From NCBI RefSeq assembly GCF_943193135.1, contig NZ_CALPCZ010000014.1, positions 1 through 63,370 on the forward strand: a stretch of DNA of 63,370 nt, written 5' to 3'. The stretch comes from Odoribacter lunatus (GTDB lineage: Bacteria > Bacteroidota > Bacteroidia > Bacteroidales > Marinifilaceae). Made by a program: the position numbers and the translations under genes. Positions 16,272-25,600 of this stretch are shown here, in pieces; position 1 is the stretch's first letter; every line of letters starts with the position of its first letter. The notes beneath the pieces were generated by a model. The model saw only the letters and a list, made by a program, of their open reading frames with translations, was not told where the DNA came from and did not search any database.

Positions 16272-19190
16272 CTATGGAACGACGGGGCTGATTCGTACTT
16301 GTCCGTTTCCATCTTCTGTTTGTACTCCGCTTGACATACTAGCATTTTGGAAGACAAGACCGCTGTAATGATTGGGTTGCCCTGTCGGGGTTAGATTCCC
16401 GTCGCCCGTAATGGCGTTGCATCCCGCCATCCCGGACACAAAACCGGAACCACCACCGCCAGAGTGACTTCTATTATTTGTATTTGGACCATAGTAGCCG
16501 CCGCCGCCACCGCCACCACCACTATAGCCACTTCCTCCATATTTCCCATCGCCTCCTACTCCAAAGGAATAAGCTGTTTGTGTAGCTTGAATGTAGACAC
16601 TAGCTAATGATGTTGGATTACCTCCGGTTAAACCTCCTCCAACTCCAGCAGCACCGCCACTGCCGCCACCGCCGGCTACCATGATTCTGGAGTAAAGGTT
16701 CCCGGCGACTAGACGGATGTCACTGGCTCCTCCACCTCCACCACCGGTATCGTCTCCCTCATCGTTCCCTCCTTTACCGCCTCCATTCCATCCCCCGGCT
16801 CCTCCTGTTTTATTTTTCGCTCCGTCTCCACCCTTTCCTCCAACATAAGCATAAAAAGTTCTTGAAGAAGTTAATACCAATTCGCCTTTGCTGTATCCGC
16901 CATAACCAATAGAAGTTTTTAATGTTCCCTGTATTCTGATGCGTCCTCCTTTTGCTCCCCAACACTCCATTTTGTATTTACCAGGAGCCAAGGTAATAGA
17001 TTGATAACTTCCCGTATATTTAAACTCTCTTTGTATTTCCAGTCTTTTTGTCCATTCTTGTCCCGGGCATTTGTCAGAGGATACCGTTACATTTGTCCAA
17101 AAGACGGAATTGGAAGTCAAGCCCGTTACAAGTCCTTTGTTATTAATGGATATTCCCGCAGGGGGAGTTTCCAATTTCCAATGCGTTTGCGGCATGTTAC
17201 CCCACGTAGAGGTGACGGTAAAGGAAGGATAAGCATTGGTAAGAGTTTCCACAGAACTTGTCCAGGGTTTGGGAGCGACGTAAAGGGTGGCGATGGCTTC
17301 TGCTTCGCCGACGGCACAAGTCGCTTTCCGTTTGATTTTGTATACTTTGAATGTCGTTGTTGTGTTTGAGAAAGAAGCTTGTAAGTTAGCTCCCGTACTC
17401 CCCGAATATAATATCCACGAAGTTCCGCTGTCCGTACTGTAGTACCAAGAATATGAAATTTTTCCGACACTGTTGTTAGGCAGGACACCTGTTAATTTCA
17501 CGCTCGTACTGGGACAGACAGAGTCCCGTGTCGTGTTGTTGGGACACAGGATGGCTCCACCATCAAATCCGGTGGTGTTAAGCAGGGTGCGTACTCCCCG
17601 GAAACCAACATCGTTAAATCTTTTGGTAAAAGAAGTATAAGTTAGTCCTCGAGCTTTAGTACGGTTGGAAGTATACAACAGGCTGTCCGGATTGAGATAG
17701 CATCCTCCCCGAACTCCGAATGCAGCGGCATCATTTGGCCAGTAACTGGTAGAAATATCTGTCGAACCATCAGCATTCAGTTCTCCGTCACCATGGGAGT
17801 AAGTAACGTTGGTAGCAACGAATCCTTTTCCGGAGCTTGTTGCGACATAACATAATTCATTTAAATTACCACTCATGTCCATAACGCCCCAATAGGTAGC
17901 TCCGGATTGGGTTTGATTGGTGGAAGAGGTGGCAAACATTCCGCACCTTACAGGACCATCGATGATGCCTCCGCTATTTACGTTGTGGTTTTTATTAACG
18001 GACTGTTCCCGCTCGTCGCCGGGGTAGAGGAGGTCGGATTCGGCGGTCAGAGGATTGACTCCGCTATTGCTGTTCCAGGCGTATTCTCCTTTTGCCGGAA
18101 TCTGGGGATAAGGACGTCGGCATGCCTTTTCGTATTCCAGTTCACTCATAGGGCGCAGTCCGCTCCAGTCACAATACGCTAACATGTCATAGGGAGAGAG
18201 AGGACCGCAGGCAATAGTCTGCCCGTCATCCTTAGAGAAAAGGTCATTGGCCGGGTTAAGATTGTTGCCGAACACGGCGGGTCCGTCTTTCCCTCTTTGC
18301 TCAATAAAGACGATACCGTTCCGACGGGTCGGGGTGGCTATATCCCCAAAAACGTAATCTCCGCGGTTCATCGTAGAGAAATTGTTATTGGTCACATGCG
18401 CTTTCTGTTGTGTTAGGGTCAGAGAATTCAAAAACTCCATATACTGCTCCTGGCTCGTCTCGTACTTCATGATATAGAAACCTTTGTAGCCTTTAGGGAA
18501 AGCAGCGGGCAAGGTAACAGACGTGGATGACGGATTGGCAGTGATTAGGGTTATTGCCGCTTCCGAATCGATAAGGCAGCGGGTTTTGCCCGATTGGGCA
18601 AAACCATAGTGGGACTGATTGTCCCCGAGATAGTAACTACCGTAGGGGATATATACCATCTCTATGGCATGAACAGCAACGTATATTTTATCCAGTTTAT
18701 CGCCGAAACTGGAGGCAGTGAGTGCTTTCTTCGTGTTGGCCTTGTAAAGCCATTTAAGCCGTACCCGAACACTTACATTACCGTCGGAGATTTCATCCCG
18801 CATAAGGAAAACACCAGTGACTTTGGTACCTGTCTGACCGAACATGAAGGAATACTCTCCGCCTTCGTCTCCGCTTTGTGGTGTGGCTTCGTGTCCTAAC
18901 TGGGCAAGATAGCCGTGATGCCAGGGTTCGGTAGCGCCCCGCTTTTTGTACTTAAGGAACACCCACGCAGCGTCCCAGTTGAAGTCATCCCGCCAGGAGT
19001 TGTCCCACGAGAGATTCAGTTCAACGAAAGCCGTATCGCCGACGATATTGACGACACGGGGTTTACCCGCGATTCGGATATTGTTTCCGAGAACGGGCGG
19101 AGAAAACAATCCGGAAAGAGTCACGACAAACAGCAACCCCAACGACATCCATAGACGCCGCATTCCGACACACTTGATTAATTTTTTCAT
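16272..19190 (-). CDS. Secreted SUMF1-domain protein with C-terminal glycine-rich domain
   Basis: 972 residues. Signal peptide about 1-35. A beta-sandwich segment (about 36-170, with NLSWDNSWRDDFNWDAAW) is followed by a SUMF1/formylglycine-generating-enzyme-like domain (about 175-535, with YKGFYIMKYETSQEQYMEFL, DMSGNLNEL and VGFRGVR motifs), Ig-like sequence (about 545-720), and a glycine-rich domain of the ALK/LTK type (about 725-970, with KMECWGAKGG and long Gly runs). In true FGE the active cysteines lie in a short C-x4-C stretch after RGGS; here the region reads RGGCYLNPDSLL with no second Cys, so enzymatic activity is unlikely. No CHU_C or T9SS type A domain is seen. Probably a surface structural or adhesive protein. 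Expression seems controlled by the leader at 19241-19407. Confidence 0.8.
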   Translation of the reverse strand: MKKLIKCVGMRRLWMSLGLLFVVTLSGLFSPPVLGNNIRIAGKPRVVNIVGDTAFVELNLSWDNSWRDDFNWDAAWVFLKYKKRGATEPWHHGYLAQLGHEATPQSGDEGGEYSFMFGQTGTKVTGVFLMRDEISDGNVSVRVRLKWLYKANTKKALTASSFGDKLDKIYVAVHAIEMVYIPYGSYYLGDNQSHYGFAQSGKTRCLIDSEAAITLITANPSSTSVTLPAAFPKGYKGFYIMKYETSQEQYMEFLNSLTLTQQKAHVTNNNFSTMNRGDYVFGDIATPTRRNGIVFIEQRGKDGPAVFGNNLNPANDLFSKDDGQTIACGPLSPYDMLAYCDWSGLRPMSELEYEKACRRPYPQIPAKGEYAWNSNSGVNPLTAESDLLYPGDEREQSVNKNHNVNSGGIIDGPVRCGMFATSSTNQTQSGATYWGVMDMSGNLNELCYVATSSGKGFVATNVTYSHGDGELNADGSTDISTSYWPNDAAAFGVRGGCYLNPDSLLYTSNRTKARGLTYTSFTKRFNDVGFRGVRTLLNTTGFDGGAILCPNNTTRDSVCPSTSVKLTGVLPNNSVGKISYSWYYSTDSGTSWILYSGSTGANLQASFSNTTTTFKVYKIKRKATCAVGEAEAIATLYVAPKPWTSSVETLTNAYPSFTVTSTWGNMPQTHWKLETPPAGISINNKGLVTGLTSNSVFWTNVTVSSDKCPGQEWTKRLEIQREFKYTGSYQSITLAPGKYKMECWGAKGGRIRIQGTLKTSIGYGGYSKGELVLTSSRTFYAYVGGKGGDGAKNKTGGAGGWNGGGKGGNDEGDDTGGGGGGASDIRLVAGNLYSRIMVAGGGGSGGAAGVGGGLTGGNPTSLASVYIQATQTAYSFGVGGDGKYGGSGYSGGGGGGGGYYGPNTNNRSHSGGGGSGFVSGMAGCNAITGDGNLTPTGQPNHYSGLVFQNASMSSGVQTEDGNGQVRISPVVP

Positions 19191-19240
19191 ATCAAGAAAT
19201 TACTTAGCACCTTGAAAGTCCCCGGAAAGGTGGTTAATGA

Positions 19241-19407
19241 CAAAAAGAAAGCGTGGGAACTATTCTGTTTATCTTCTTTAAGGTATCGCCAAACACCCCG
19301 TTACGAATAAACAGCTATCCCACGCTTAACCTGTATATAGCACGAACGTATATACGGCAAGCATGAGCGTTTGTACTGTTTTTCCCCGTAACTTAAAAAT
19401 TGGCGAT
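19241..19407 (-). ncRNA. Candidate attenuator-like leader RNA or small RNA
   Basis: Read on the minus strand. AAGCGTGGGA (19318-19327) pairs perfectly with TCCCACGCTT (19249-19258), CTGTTTAT (19307-19314) with ATAAACAG (19265-19272), and the stem ends in TCTTTTTG: a terminator 50 nt before the gene start. Its apical loop (GGTGT-TTGGCG-ATACC) contains TTGGCGAT (19285-19292), which is exactly complementary to ATCGCCAA upstream (19400-19407); GTAAC (19300-19304) is complementary to GTTAC (19388-19392). The two blocks are separated by 7 nt on both sides, giving a 20-nt imperfect long-range helix that cannot coexist with the full terminator stem. A further hairpin GTATATA/TATATAC lies at 19333-19355. 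It could instead be an independent small RNA, for example of the 6S-Flavo class. Confidence 0.5.
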
Positions 19408-19491
19408 TTCTAAAGAAAGGATAAAACAAAAACGCTTCAAAATAATATATCTACATGGCAGGTCTCTCTGCCACAACGGGACAAATATAAA

Positions 19492-19499
19492 GAAAAAAC
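19492..19499 (-). promoter_or_regulatory. -7 box for SUMF1/glycine-rich gene leader
   Basis: TATATTTG on the minus strand fits TAnnTTTG. No good -33 TTTG is seen at the right distance, so confidence is modest. It would give a leader of about 295 nt containing the structure at 19241-19407. Confidence 0.4.
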
Positions 19500-19675
19500 T
19501 TCAGAAAGTAGAAAAGGTTGTGAAGCGCTTTATAGAATTGAAATAGCATTGAAGAAGAGGCTATGAACAGTTAAAATCTATACGGAATCCGGTAGGAAGT
19601 CTAAAGTTGGCTATGATTTTCCGTATTATAAATTGTTTTTGTAATTTTAGCGGCTGAATTGTAACAGAAGCAGTC

Positions 19676-20848
19676 ATGAGAAAAGACGAGAGATATAATA
19701 AACGGGGTGTTTCCGCCTCCAAAGAGGATGTACACAACGCTATCCGCAATGTGGATAAAGGGATATTCCCCAGGGCTTTTTGTAAAATAGTCCCGGATTA
19801 TTTGGGCGGAGACCCTGATTATTGTAATATCATGCACGCGGATGGGGCGGGGACGAAATCGTCGCTGGCTTACATGTACTGGAAAGAAACCGGTGATTTG
19901 TCCGTGTGGAAAGGAATAGCGCAGGATGCTCTGATTATGAATATCGATGACCTGTTGTGTGTGGGAGCGGTGGATAATATTCTATTGTCTTCAACCATTG
20001 GCCGTAATAAGAATCGGATACCCGGCGAGGTGATAGCTGCTATTATCAATGGTACGGAAGAGTTGTTGGAGGAATACCGCCGGTTGGGGGTAAATATCTA
20101 TTCCACGGGAGGAGAGACGGCGGATGTGGGAGATCTGGTGCGTACGATTATCGTGGATTCTACGGTGACGTGCAGAATGAAGCGGAAAGATGTAATTGAC
20201 AATGCAAATATACGGCCGGGAGACGTTATTGTCGGATTGGCTTCATACGGACAGGCGACTTACGAAAAAGAATATAACGGCGGCATGGGTTCCAACGGTC
20301 TGACTTCTGCCCGCCATGATGTATTTGCCAAATATCTGGCGGAGAAATATCCGGAAAGTTATGACCACGAAGTGCCGGAAGAATTGATATATGCCGGCGG
20401 TTGCTGCTTGACGGATGCGGTGGAAAACGTGTCGTTGGATGCCGGGAAATTGGTGCTTTCTCCCACCCGTACGTATGCGCCGGTAATAAAAAGGATACTG
20501 GATCGCTATCGGGGACAGATTCACGGTATGGTACATTGCTCCGGCGGTGCGCAGACGAAAGTGATGAACTTCGTAGAAAACATGCACGTAATTAAAGACA
20601 ATCTGTTTCCAGTGCCTCCTTTGTTCCGGCTGATACAGGAACAATCCGGCACCTCTTGGGAAGAGATGTACAAAGTATTCAATATGGGACACCGTATGGA
20701 AATATACGTAGACGAAAAACTCGCCGATGAAATCATCGCCATATCCGGAACATTCAATATTGACGCTCAAATCGTCGGCAGATGCCACGAAAGCAGCGAA
20801 GGCAATAAGCTTACCTTACTCAGTGAATTCGGGAAATTCATATACTGA
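19676..20848 (+). CDS. purM: Phosphoribosylformylglycinamidine cyclo-ligase (AIR synthase), Bacteroidetes type
   Basis: 390 residues, longer than the common ~345-residue PurM but usual for the Bacteroidetes form. It closes the imidazole ring to make AIR in purine synthesis, using ATP, in the cytoplasm. The N-terminal half has the HADGAGTKSSLAYMYW segment (ATP/FGAR site region), MNIDDLLCVGA and the STGGETADVGDLVRT motif; the C-terminal half has GMVHCSGGAQTKVMNF and GHRMEIYVDEK. These match the PurM/ThiL/SelD fold. purD is about 10 kb downstream on the same strand but not in the same operon. No close consensus promoter was found. Confidence 0.9.
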   Translation: MRKDERYNKRGVSASKEDVHNAIRNVDKGIFPRAFCKIVPDYLGGDPDYCNIMHADGAGTKSSLAYMYWKETGDLSVWKGIAQDALIMNIDDLLCVGAVDNILLSSTIGRNKNRIPGEVIAAIINGTEELLEEYRRLGVNIYSTGGETADVGDLVRTIIVDSTVTCRMKRKDVIDNANIRPGDVIVGLASYGQATYEKEYNGGMGSNGLTSARHDVFAKYLAEKYPESYDHEVPEELIYAGGCCLTDAVENVSLDAGKLVLSPTRTYAPVIKRILDRYRGQIHGMVHCSGGAQTKVMNFVENMHVIKDNLFPVPPLFRLIQEQSGTSWEEMYKVFNMGHRMEIYVDEKLADEIIAISGTFNIDAQIVGRCHESSEGNKLTLLSEFGKFIY

Positions 20849-20883
20849 AAGGTAGGTTTCATTCATAAACCTTTATATATAAG

Positions 20884-20910
20884 AAAAGGATGCCTTTTAG
20901 GCATCCTTTT
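20884..20910. terminator. Bidirectional terminator between purM and small membrane protein
   Basis: AAAAGGATGCC (20884-20894) and GGCATCCTTTT (20900-20910) form a perfect 11-bp stem with a 5-base loop. A and T runs on both sides suit convergent genes. The stop codon of the minus-strand gene (20909-20911) sits in the stem edge. Confidence 0.85.
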
Positions 20911-21166
20911 ATATTCGGTTGAAGATGGCATAAAGGCGCCACCATATAAGCAGAATGAGGGCGATGGTGATTGTCCAGGTGAGTACGGCGCCAGTGTGGA
21001 GAAAGTATTGGACGGTAAAGGCCAGGCCTTCCATACCCCGCAGGGGATTCAGTCCCATCCAGGTGTACCTGTATTCTGCCGGCAGGGAACTCATGGATAA
21101 TACGCTGAAGGCAATCAATACGACAATAAAAGAGAGAATCAGTGCTATTTTATTCAAATTTTTCAT
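20909..21166 (-). CDS. Small two-helix membrane protein
   Basis: 85 residues from the ATG at 21166; an upstream in-frame start would add ten residues overlapping the tRNA terminator. Two hydrophobic helices (about 5-25 and 50-75) flank a short loop with the motif EYRYTWMGLNPLRGMEG. No family is recognised. It follows the tRNA-Asn gene on the same strand and is converged on by purM. Function cannot be inferred; the hydrophobic profile and the loop make it look real. Confidence 0.6.
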   Translation of the reverse strand: MKNLNKIALILSFIVVLIAFSVLSMSSLPAEYRYTWMGLNPLRGMEGLAFTVQYFLHTGAVLTWTITIALILLIWWRLYAIFNRI

Positions 21167-21183
21167 GGCTTTTCGTTTAAAAC

Positions 21184-21213
21184 AAAAATCCGGCACTTCC
21201 CAGCACCGGATTT
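21184..21213 (-). terminator. Terminator of tRNA-Asn
   Basis: Minus strand: AAATCCGG (21206-21213) and CCGGATTT (21186-21193) form a perfect 8-bp stem, followed by TTTG. It begins 4 bp after the tRNA 3' end. Confidence 0.8.
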
Positions 21214-21216
21214 CAG

Positions 21217-21290
21217 CTCCTCAGGTAGGACTTGAACCTACGACCTACGGATTAACAGTCCGCCGCTCTAACCAACTGAGCTACTAAGGA
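21217..21290 (-). tRNA. tRNA-Asn(GTT)
   Basis: 74 nt. Acceptor stem TCCTTAG/CTGAGGA with discriminator G; D arm with AGCTCAGTTGGTTAGAGC; anticodon stem CGGA/TCCG around loop CTGTTAA, giving anticodon GTT; T arm GTAGG-TTCAAGT-CCTAC. CCA is not encoded. It reads asparagine codons AAC and AAT. Confidence 0.96.
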
Positions 21291-21404
21291 ATTTCGCTTT
21301 AAAAGCGATGCAAAGATAGCGCTATTTTATAAACCTCCAAAATTATTGCTGAAAAAATATAGAAAGCGAAATGCTTTTTGAGGGAATTAAATATGTGGTT
21401 TTTA

Positions 21405-21434
21405 TTTGAATGTAAAGAAAGTAAATTAACTTTG
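21405..21434 (+). promoter_or_regulatory. Bacteroidetes-type promoter for PorP/SprF-adhesin operon
   Basis: A -33 TTTG (21405-21408), an 18-nt spacer and a -7 TAACTTTG (21427-21434), about 54 bp before the ATG at 21488. Confidence 0.65.
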
Positions 21435-21487
21435 TCAAATTATGTATAATTTTAGTGTACGTCCGTTAATTACCGGAATCATTGGTT

Positions 21488-22594
21488 ATGAAAAAAGGTT
21501 TATTGTGGATTTGGCTTTTGTATAATGTTGCTGTTGTTTCGGCGCAGGATACGAAAGTTGCCCATCCTTTTATGTGGAAATCTTTTAATAATCCGGGATA
21601 TTCGGGGTTTGACGGATTGATGCGTGCCGCTTTGGGTGTACAACGTTCGCATTGGAGTCATCCGTTGGATTTAAGAACTTATTTTCTGGCTTATGATTAT
21701 CCTTTTCAGGATAAGAATACATACGGTTTGGGGGGCATTTCCATAATGTATCAGCGGGATCAGGAAAGTGCCTTGAAATATGTGACGGATATGTTGGGCG
21801 TTTCTGTTTCGGGAAGGGTGCAGGTGTCTCGTGCGACTGTCATACAACTTGGTTTGCAACCGACATTTTACAAGAAAGGATTAGACCCGTCAAGGATTAC
21901 GTTGGGCGACCAGTTTGACCCTTTTTATGGGCAGATATTGGATGTTTCTCCGGAGTTAGTGAACTTTTATGCGGATAATATTTTCATGTTTGATGTGGCG
22001 GCAGGTATGTACGGAGAGACGGATTTTCTTATTGGCTGGCATGGCGTGGCAAGTCTGGAGTATGGTTTTTCCGTGTATCATATCATTGAGTCTACGCAGT
22101 CGTTTTTATCGAAACACGGTTCGGAATCTTCGTCGGAGAATGTCTTGCAGCGGCGTTATTCGGGGTATCTTTCCTATTCTCATCCGGTGGTTTTGAATGA
22201 TTTGAATACGGTGTTGTCGCCTTATTTGCTGATGGATATTCACTCCACGATGAAAAGTTTTCATTTCGGGCTTTGTTGGAAAGAAGAACGTTTCGGTATG
22301 ATTGGTTTGGGCATGAAGAGCGATCAGTATGAGGGCTTGAAGGTTGGTTCGGTGTTATTCCATTTAGGGCTTAATATAGCTCCGAAAAGGGATAGGGGAT
22401 GGCAACTTGCTTATACGTATGAAGTGCCGACGAATCAGGGTACCATGTATCGGAATACGACGCACGCATTGTCGCTTCACTGGTATTTGAAATACTCACC
22501 GAAACGGTGTATCAGCCCCTTCGGGCAAATGCCTGACAGGACAGGCAGGATAAAAGGGCAGAAAAGAGGAGGGAATAAAACTATTAAATTGTGA
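21488..22594 (+). CDS. PorP/SprF family outer-membrane protein
   Basis: 368 residues with a signal peptide ending VVSAQ. The mature start (HPFMWKSFNNPGYSG) and the many alternating strands are those of PorP/SprF proteins, which form outer-membrane beta-barrels that hold surface proteins exported by the type IX system through their type B C-terminal domains. The start is ATG 21488; an upstream TTG adds two residues only. The next gene encodes exactly such a type B (CHU_C) giant protein and its start region overlaps this stop, so the two are almost certainly a partner pair, like SprF and SprB in gliding bacteria. Confidence 0.88.
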   Translation: MKKGLLWIWLLYNVAVVSAQDTKVAHPFMWKSFNNPGYSGFDGLMRAALGVQRSHWSHPLDLRTYFLAYDYPFQDKNTYGLGGISIMYQRDQESALKYVTDMLGVSVSGRVQVSRATVIQLGLQPTFYKKGLDPSRITLGDQFDPFYGQILDVSPELVNFYADNIFMFDVAAGMYGETDFLIGWHGVASLEYGFSVYHIIESTQSFLSKHGSESSSENVLQRRYSGYLSYSHPVVLNDLNTVLSPYLLMDIHSTMKSFHFGLCWKEERFGMIGLGMKSDQYEGLKVGSVLFHLGLNIAPKRDRGWQLAYTYEVPTNQGTMYRNTTHALSLHWYLKYSPKRCISPFGQMPDRTGRIKGQKRGGNKTIKL

Positions 22595-22608
22595 AAGGGA
22601 TGACAATC

Positions 22609-25600
22609 ATGAGAAAATATATTTTATTGGTGTTGCTGGCTGCTTCCTTTATATTGCTATCCGGCAGTTTACGTGCCCAGACAGCGGGGCCGCAGTTGGC
22701 GTGGGAGGGGAAAAAGGAAGGGACAAATGAGATATTGATTTGTAGTCTTGAGGGGAGGAGATTTATCGTAAATGTGTCGTTGGAAGCGGGAGGAGGAAAT
22801 TTTAAGGACGGTACATATAAATTGGAATACGGGAATGGGGAAGGAAAAGACGGATTGGAGAAGGCGGATTTCCCTTGGCGTGTGGAATATAGTGAAGCCG
22901 GGGAGTATTCGCTTGTCTTTTCTGCTGAAACGTTGGACGGGAAAAGGGTTTCAACGATTTATAAAGTAAAGGCTCTCAAGCGTCCCTTGATTGACTTGAA
23001 GCCGGAAAATCAAAACATGCAATGTGTCGGTACTGAAATCACTTATCTGGTGAATGTGTACAATGAAAATCCGGCGGGAACAACGTATAAATTGGATTTT
23101 GATGACGGGACGGTTTTAAATTTGACGAATGAGGAATTGAAAAATTTTGGCGGGCGCTTAACGCACACATTTGAGTATTCGTCTTGTGACGAGCATCATA
23201 TCGGGCGTTCAACAGAATATTTCGATGTATGGCTTACCGTATCGAATGAATGCGGTACAGAGTATGAGATGAACATGCACTATGAAGAGAAAGTGGCTGA
23301 GAAAATAGATGCTAGTTTCACTTTTTCTGAATTTGATGGGGAAAATTGCACGTTTGTTCCGGTGCAGTTGCATAACACAACTAATGAGGCGCTTGGGATT
23401 AATTGTTTGCCTACCAATGTTGAATATGAATGGGATTTTGGCAATGGGAAAAAAAGTTATGCTAAACATCCATCTGTAACTTACGAAGAAGCCAGAGAGA
23501 ACGGGTATAAAATTCGTTTGATAGCGACGAACGAATATGAATGTGCCGGGGATACGGCAGAGGTGTCTGTACGTGTCGTAGCGCAAGTGAAAGCTATGAT
23601 AGAACCGGAGAAAGATACGGTTTGCACGGGGGAGTTGTTGTTGATAAGAAATCGGGAGACAATGTGGGGAGCGTGGTTGATCACTTCTTTGGATGCAGGA
23701 TATGCGCCGCCTGAATATGATACCCGAACGGGGCATATGCAGGTAAGGTTCGAGCATTATGGGAGATACAAGGTGACGTATATGGTCGGTAATCACTGTT
23801 CATACGATGAGACGGATACGATTATTACCGTGTTGCAGGACCCCGATTTGATTCGTTACGATGTTCCGGAAAAAACATGTTTGTCGGACACATGGAATAT
23901 GACTGATTTTATTTCGGTTTTGTGGAACGGCAATGTGGAAGGTGCGAAGTGGACGATTACTCGGAGGGGAGGAACGAATAATGCGGACGTGGAGTGGCTG
24001 AACGGAACGGATGCGCAGTCAGCCTATCCGGTTCTCCGTTTTAAGCAGGCGGGAGTTTACCAGGTGGCGTTGCGGTTGCCGGATGTTGGGTGTGGCGGGA
24101 CAAAACTGACCGATACGAAAGAGGTTACGGTATATGACCCCGCCATAACGGTCAAGATAGATACGACGCCGCTGAATATATGCGAAAATGGAACCGTCAG
24201 GTTTGCGAATAGTTCCATAGGCGACAATTTGCAATATGAGTGGTCGGTGCAACCCATGACGAGAGTCGAATTCATAAACAATACCGATATGAAAAGCGCT
24301 TCACCGATCATAAAATTCGGCAGGTACGGAAACTATGAGGTGAAATTGCGGATGTCTGCTCCCGGCGGATGTGGGGCAGTGGATACGGTATTTCAAGTGC
24401 ATGTGCGCAAAGACCCGTCGATTCTCTTTTTGGAATTGCCGGAGGCGGTATGCCCCGGAGAGGGCTATTTGTTTTATCCCGGTAGTTCGGCAGGATTTCA
24501 ATTTTATAACAATGAGGCTTGGGTAAAATGGTCGATACAGCCGAAAGACGGTTGGCAGTTTGTCACCGGCGATGAAAACACGCCCTATCCGGCGATATTG
24601 TTTGAAAAGCCGGGAGAATATCGTTTTACGGTGGAATTAAACTCTGCCGGTTGTCCGGAACAAGGGGCGGAGAAGTTGAGAACAGGTAGCCTTCGGGTGC
24701 GCAACTCGGCGATGACGATGACGGGAAGTGCCATAGACTCGTTGGTTTGCGAGGGGGAAAGCCTGCAATTTAGTTTAAATGCCGAAGCGGCGGAAGGAGG
24801 CATGCAATACGCCTGGACAGTATTGCCATTGGACGGAAGTGTTAAATTCAATGAGTATGGCAACGATCATAGTGTGGCTGTCATCGGCTTTAATCATTGG
24901 GGAACGTATGAAGTACGGGGGGCGGTGGGTAGCTATTGCGGAACTTTGGACACGATTTTCCGGGTTGTCGTCCAAAAGGACCCGAAAGTCGGGTTGCAGG
25001 ACAATGTCAGCCTCTGTCCCGGAGAACACGACATGAAAGGCTTTGTGACGTATCAGTGGTTTAATAATGTTCCGGAAGTCCAATGGACAGTAGAGCGGAT
25101 TTCGGGAGGAAATAAGGATGGTGGGTTTACGATAGATGATGCTTCGGTTGAATATCCGAAGATTGATTTTCAACAGCCGGGAGACTATCGGGTGAAAGTG
25201 GAATTGACGTCCCATACGCAGGGATGTGACGAGGATTCTTTGACGGATACCCGGACATTTCATGTCTATGATTCGGTTATATATGGCGACATTACGATGG
25301 AGGGGACGGGTGAAATCTGTGAAGGAGGGGCGGTGGCATTCATGAATACGACTTTTGGGGAAGGCGGACTGCAATGGGAATGGCGGGTGGAAGGACAGGA
25401 AGACGGGTATGTTTTTCAGGATGGGGGCAAGACATCGACGGTTCAGTTGCCGGAGATTACATTCTCGAAGTATGGAGATTATCGGGTGTATGCAAAGGTG
25501 ATAGGCCTTTGTACAGAAAAAGAGTTCCCTTATTTTTTTGTGACGGTAAGCGGTGTGCCTGAGATCACGATAGCCGATGTTTCGGGCGTTTGTGAGCCTT

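Larger units (their letters stand above)
19191..19675. other. 485-bp divergent intergenic region with structured leader
   Basis: Lies between the divergent SUMF1/glycine-rich gene (minus) and purM (plus). It contains a TATATTTG box on the minus strand (19492-19499), a GGCAG/CTGCC hairpin (about 19459-19474), and the terminator/anti-terminator-like structure at 19241-19407. No consensus promoter was found for purM. Confidence 0.6.
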
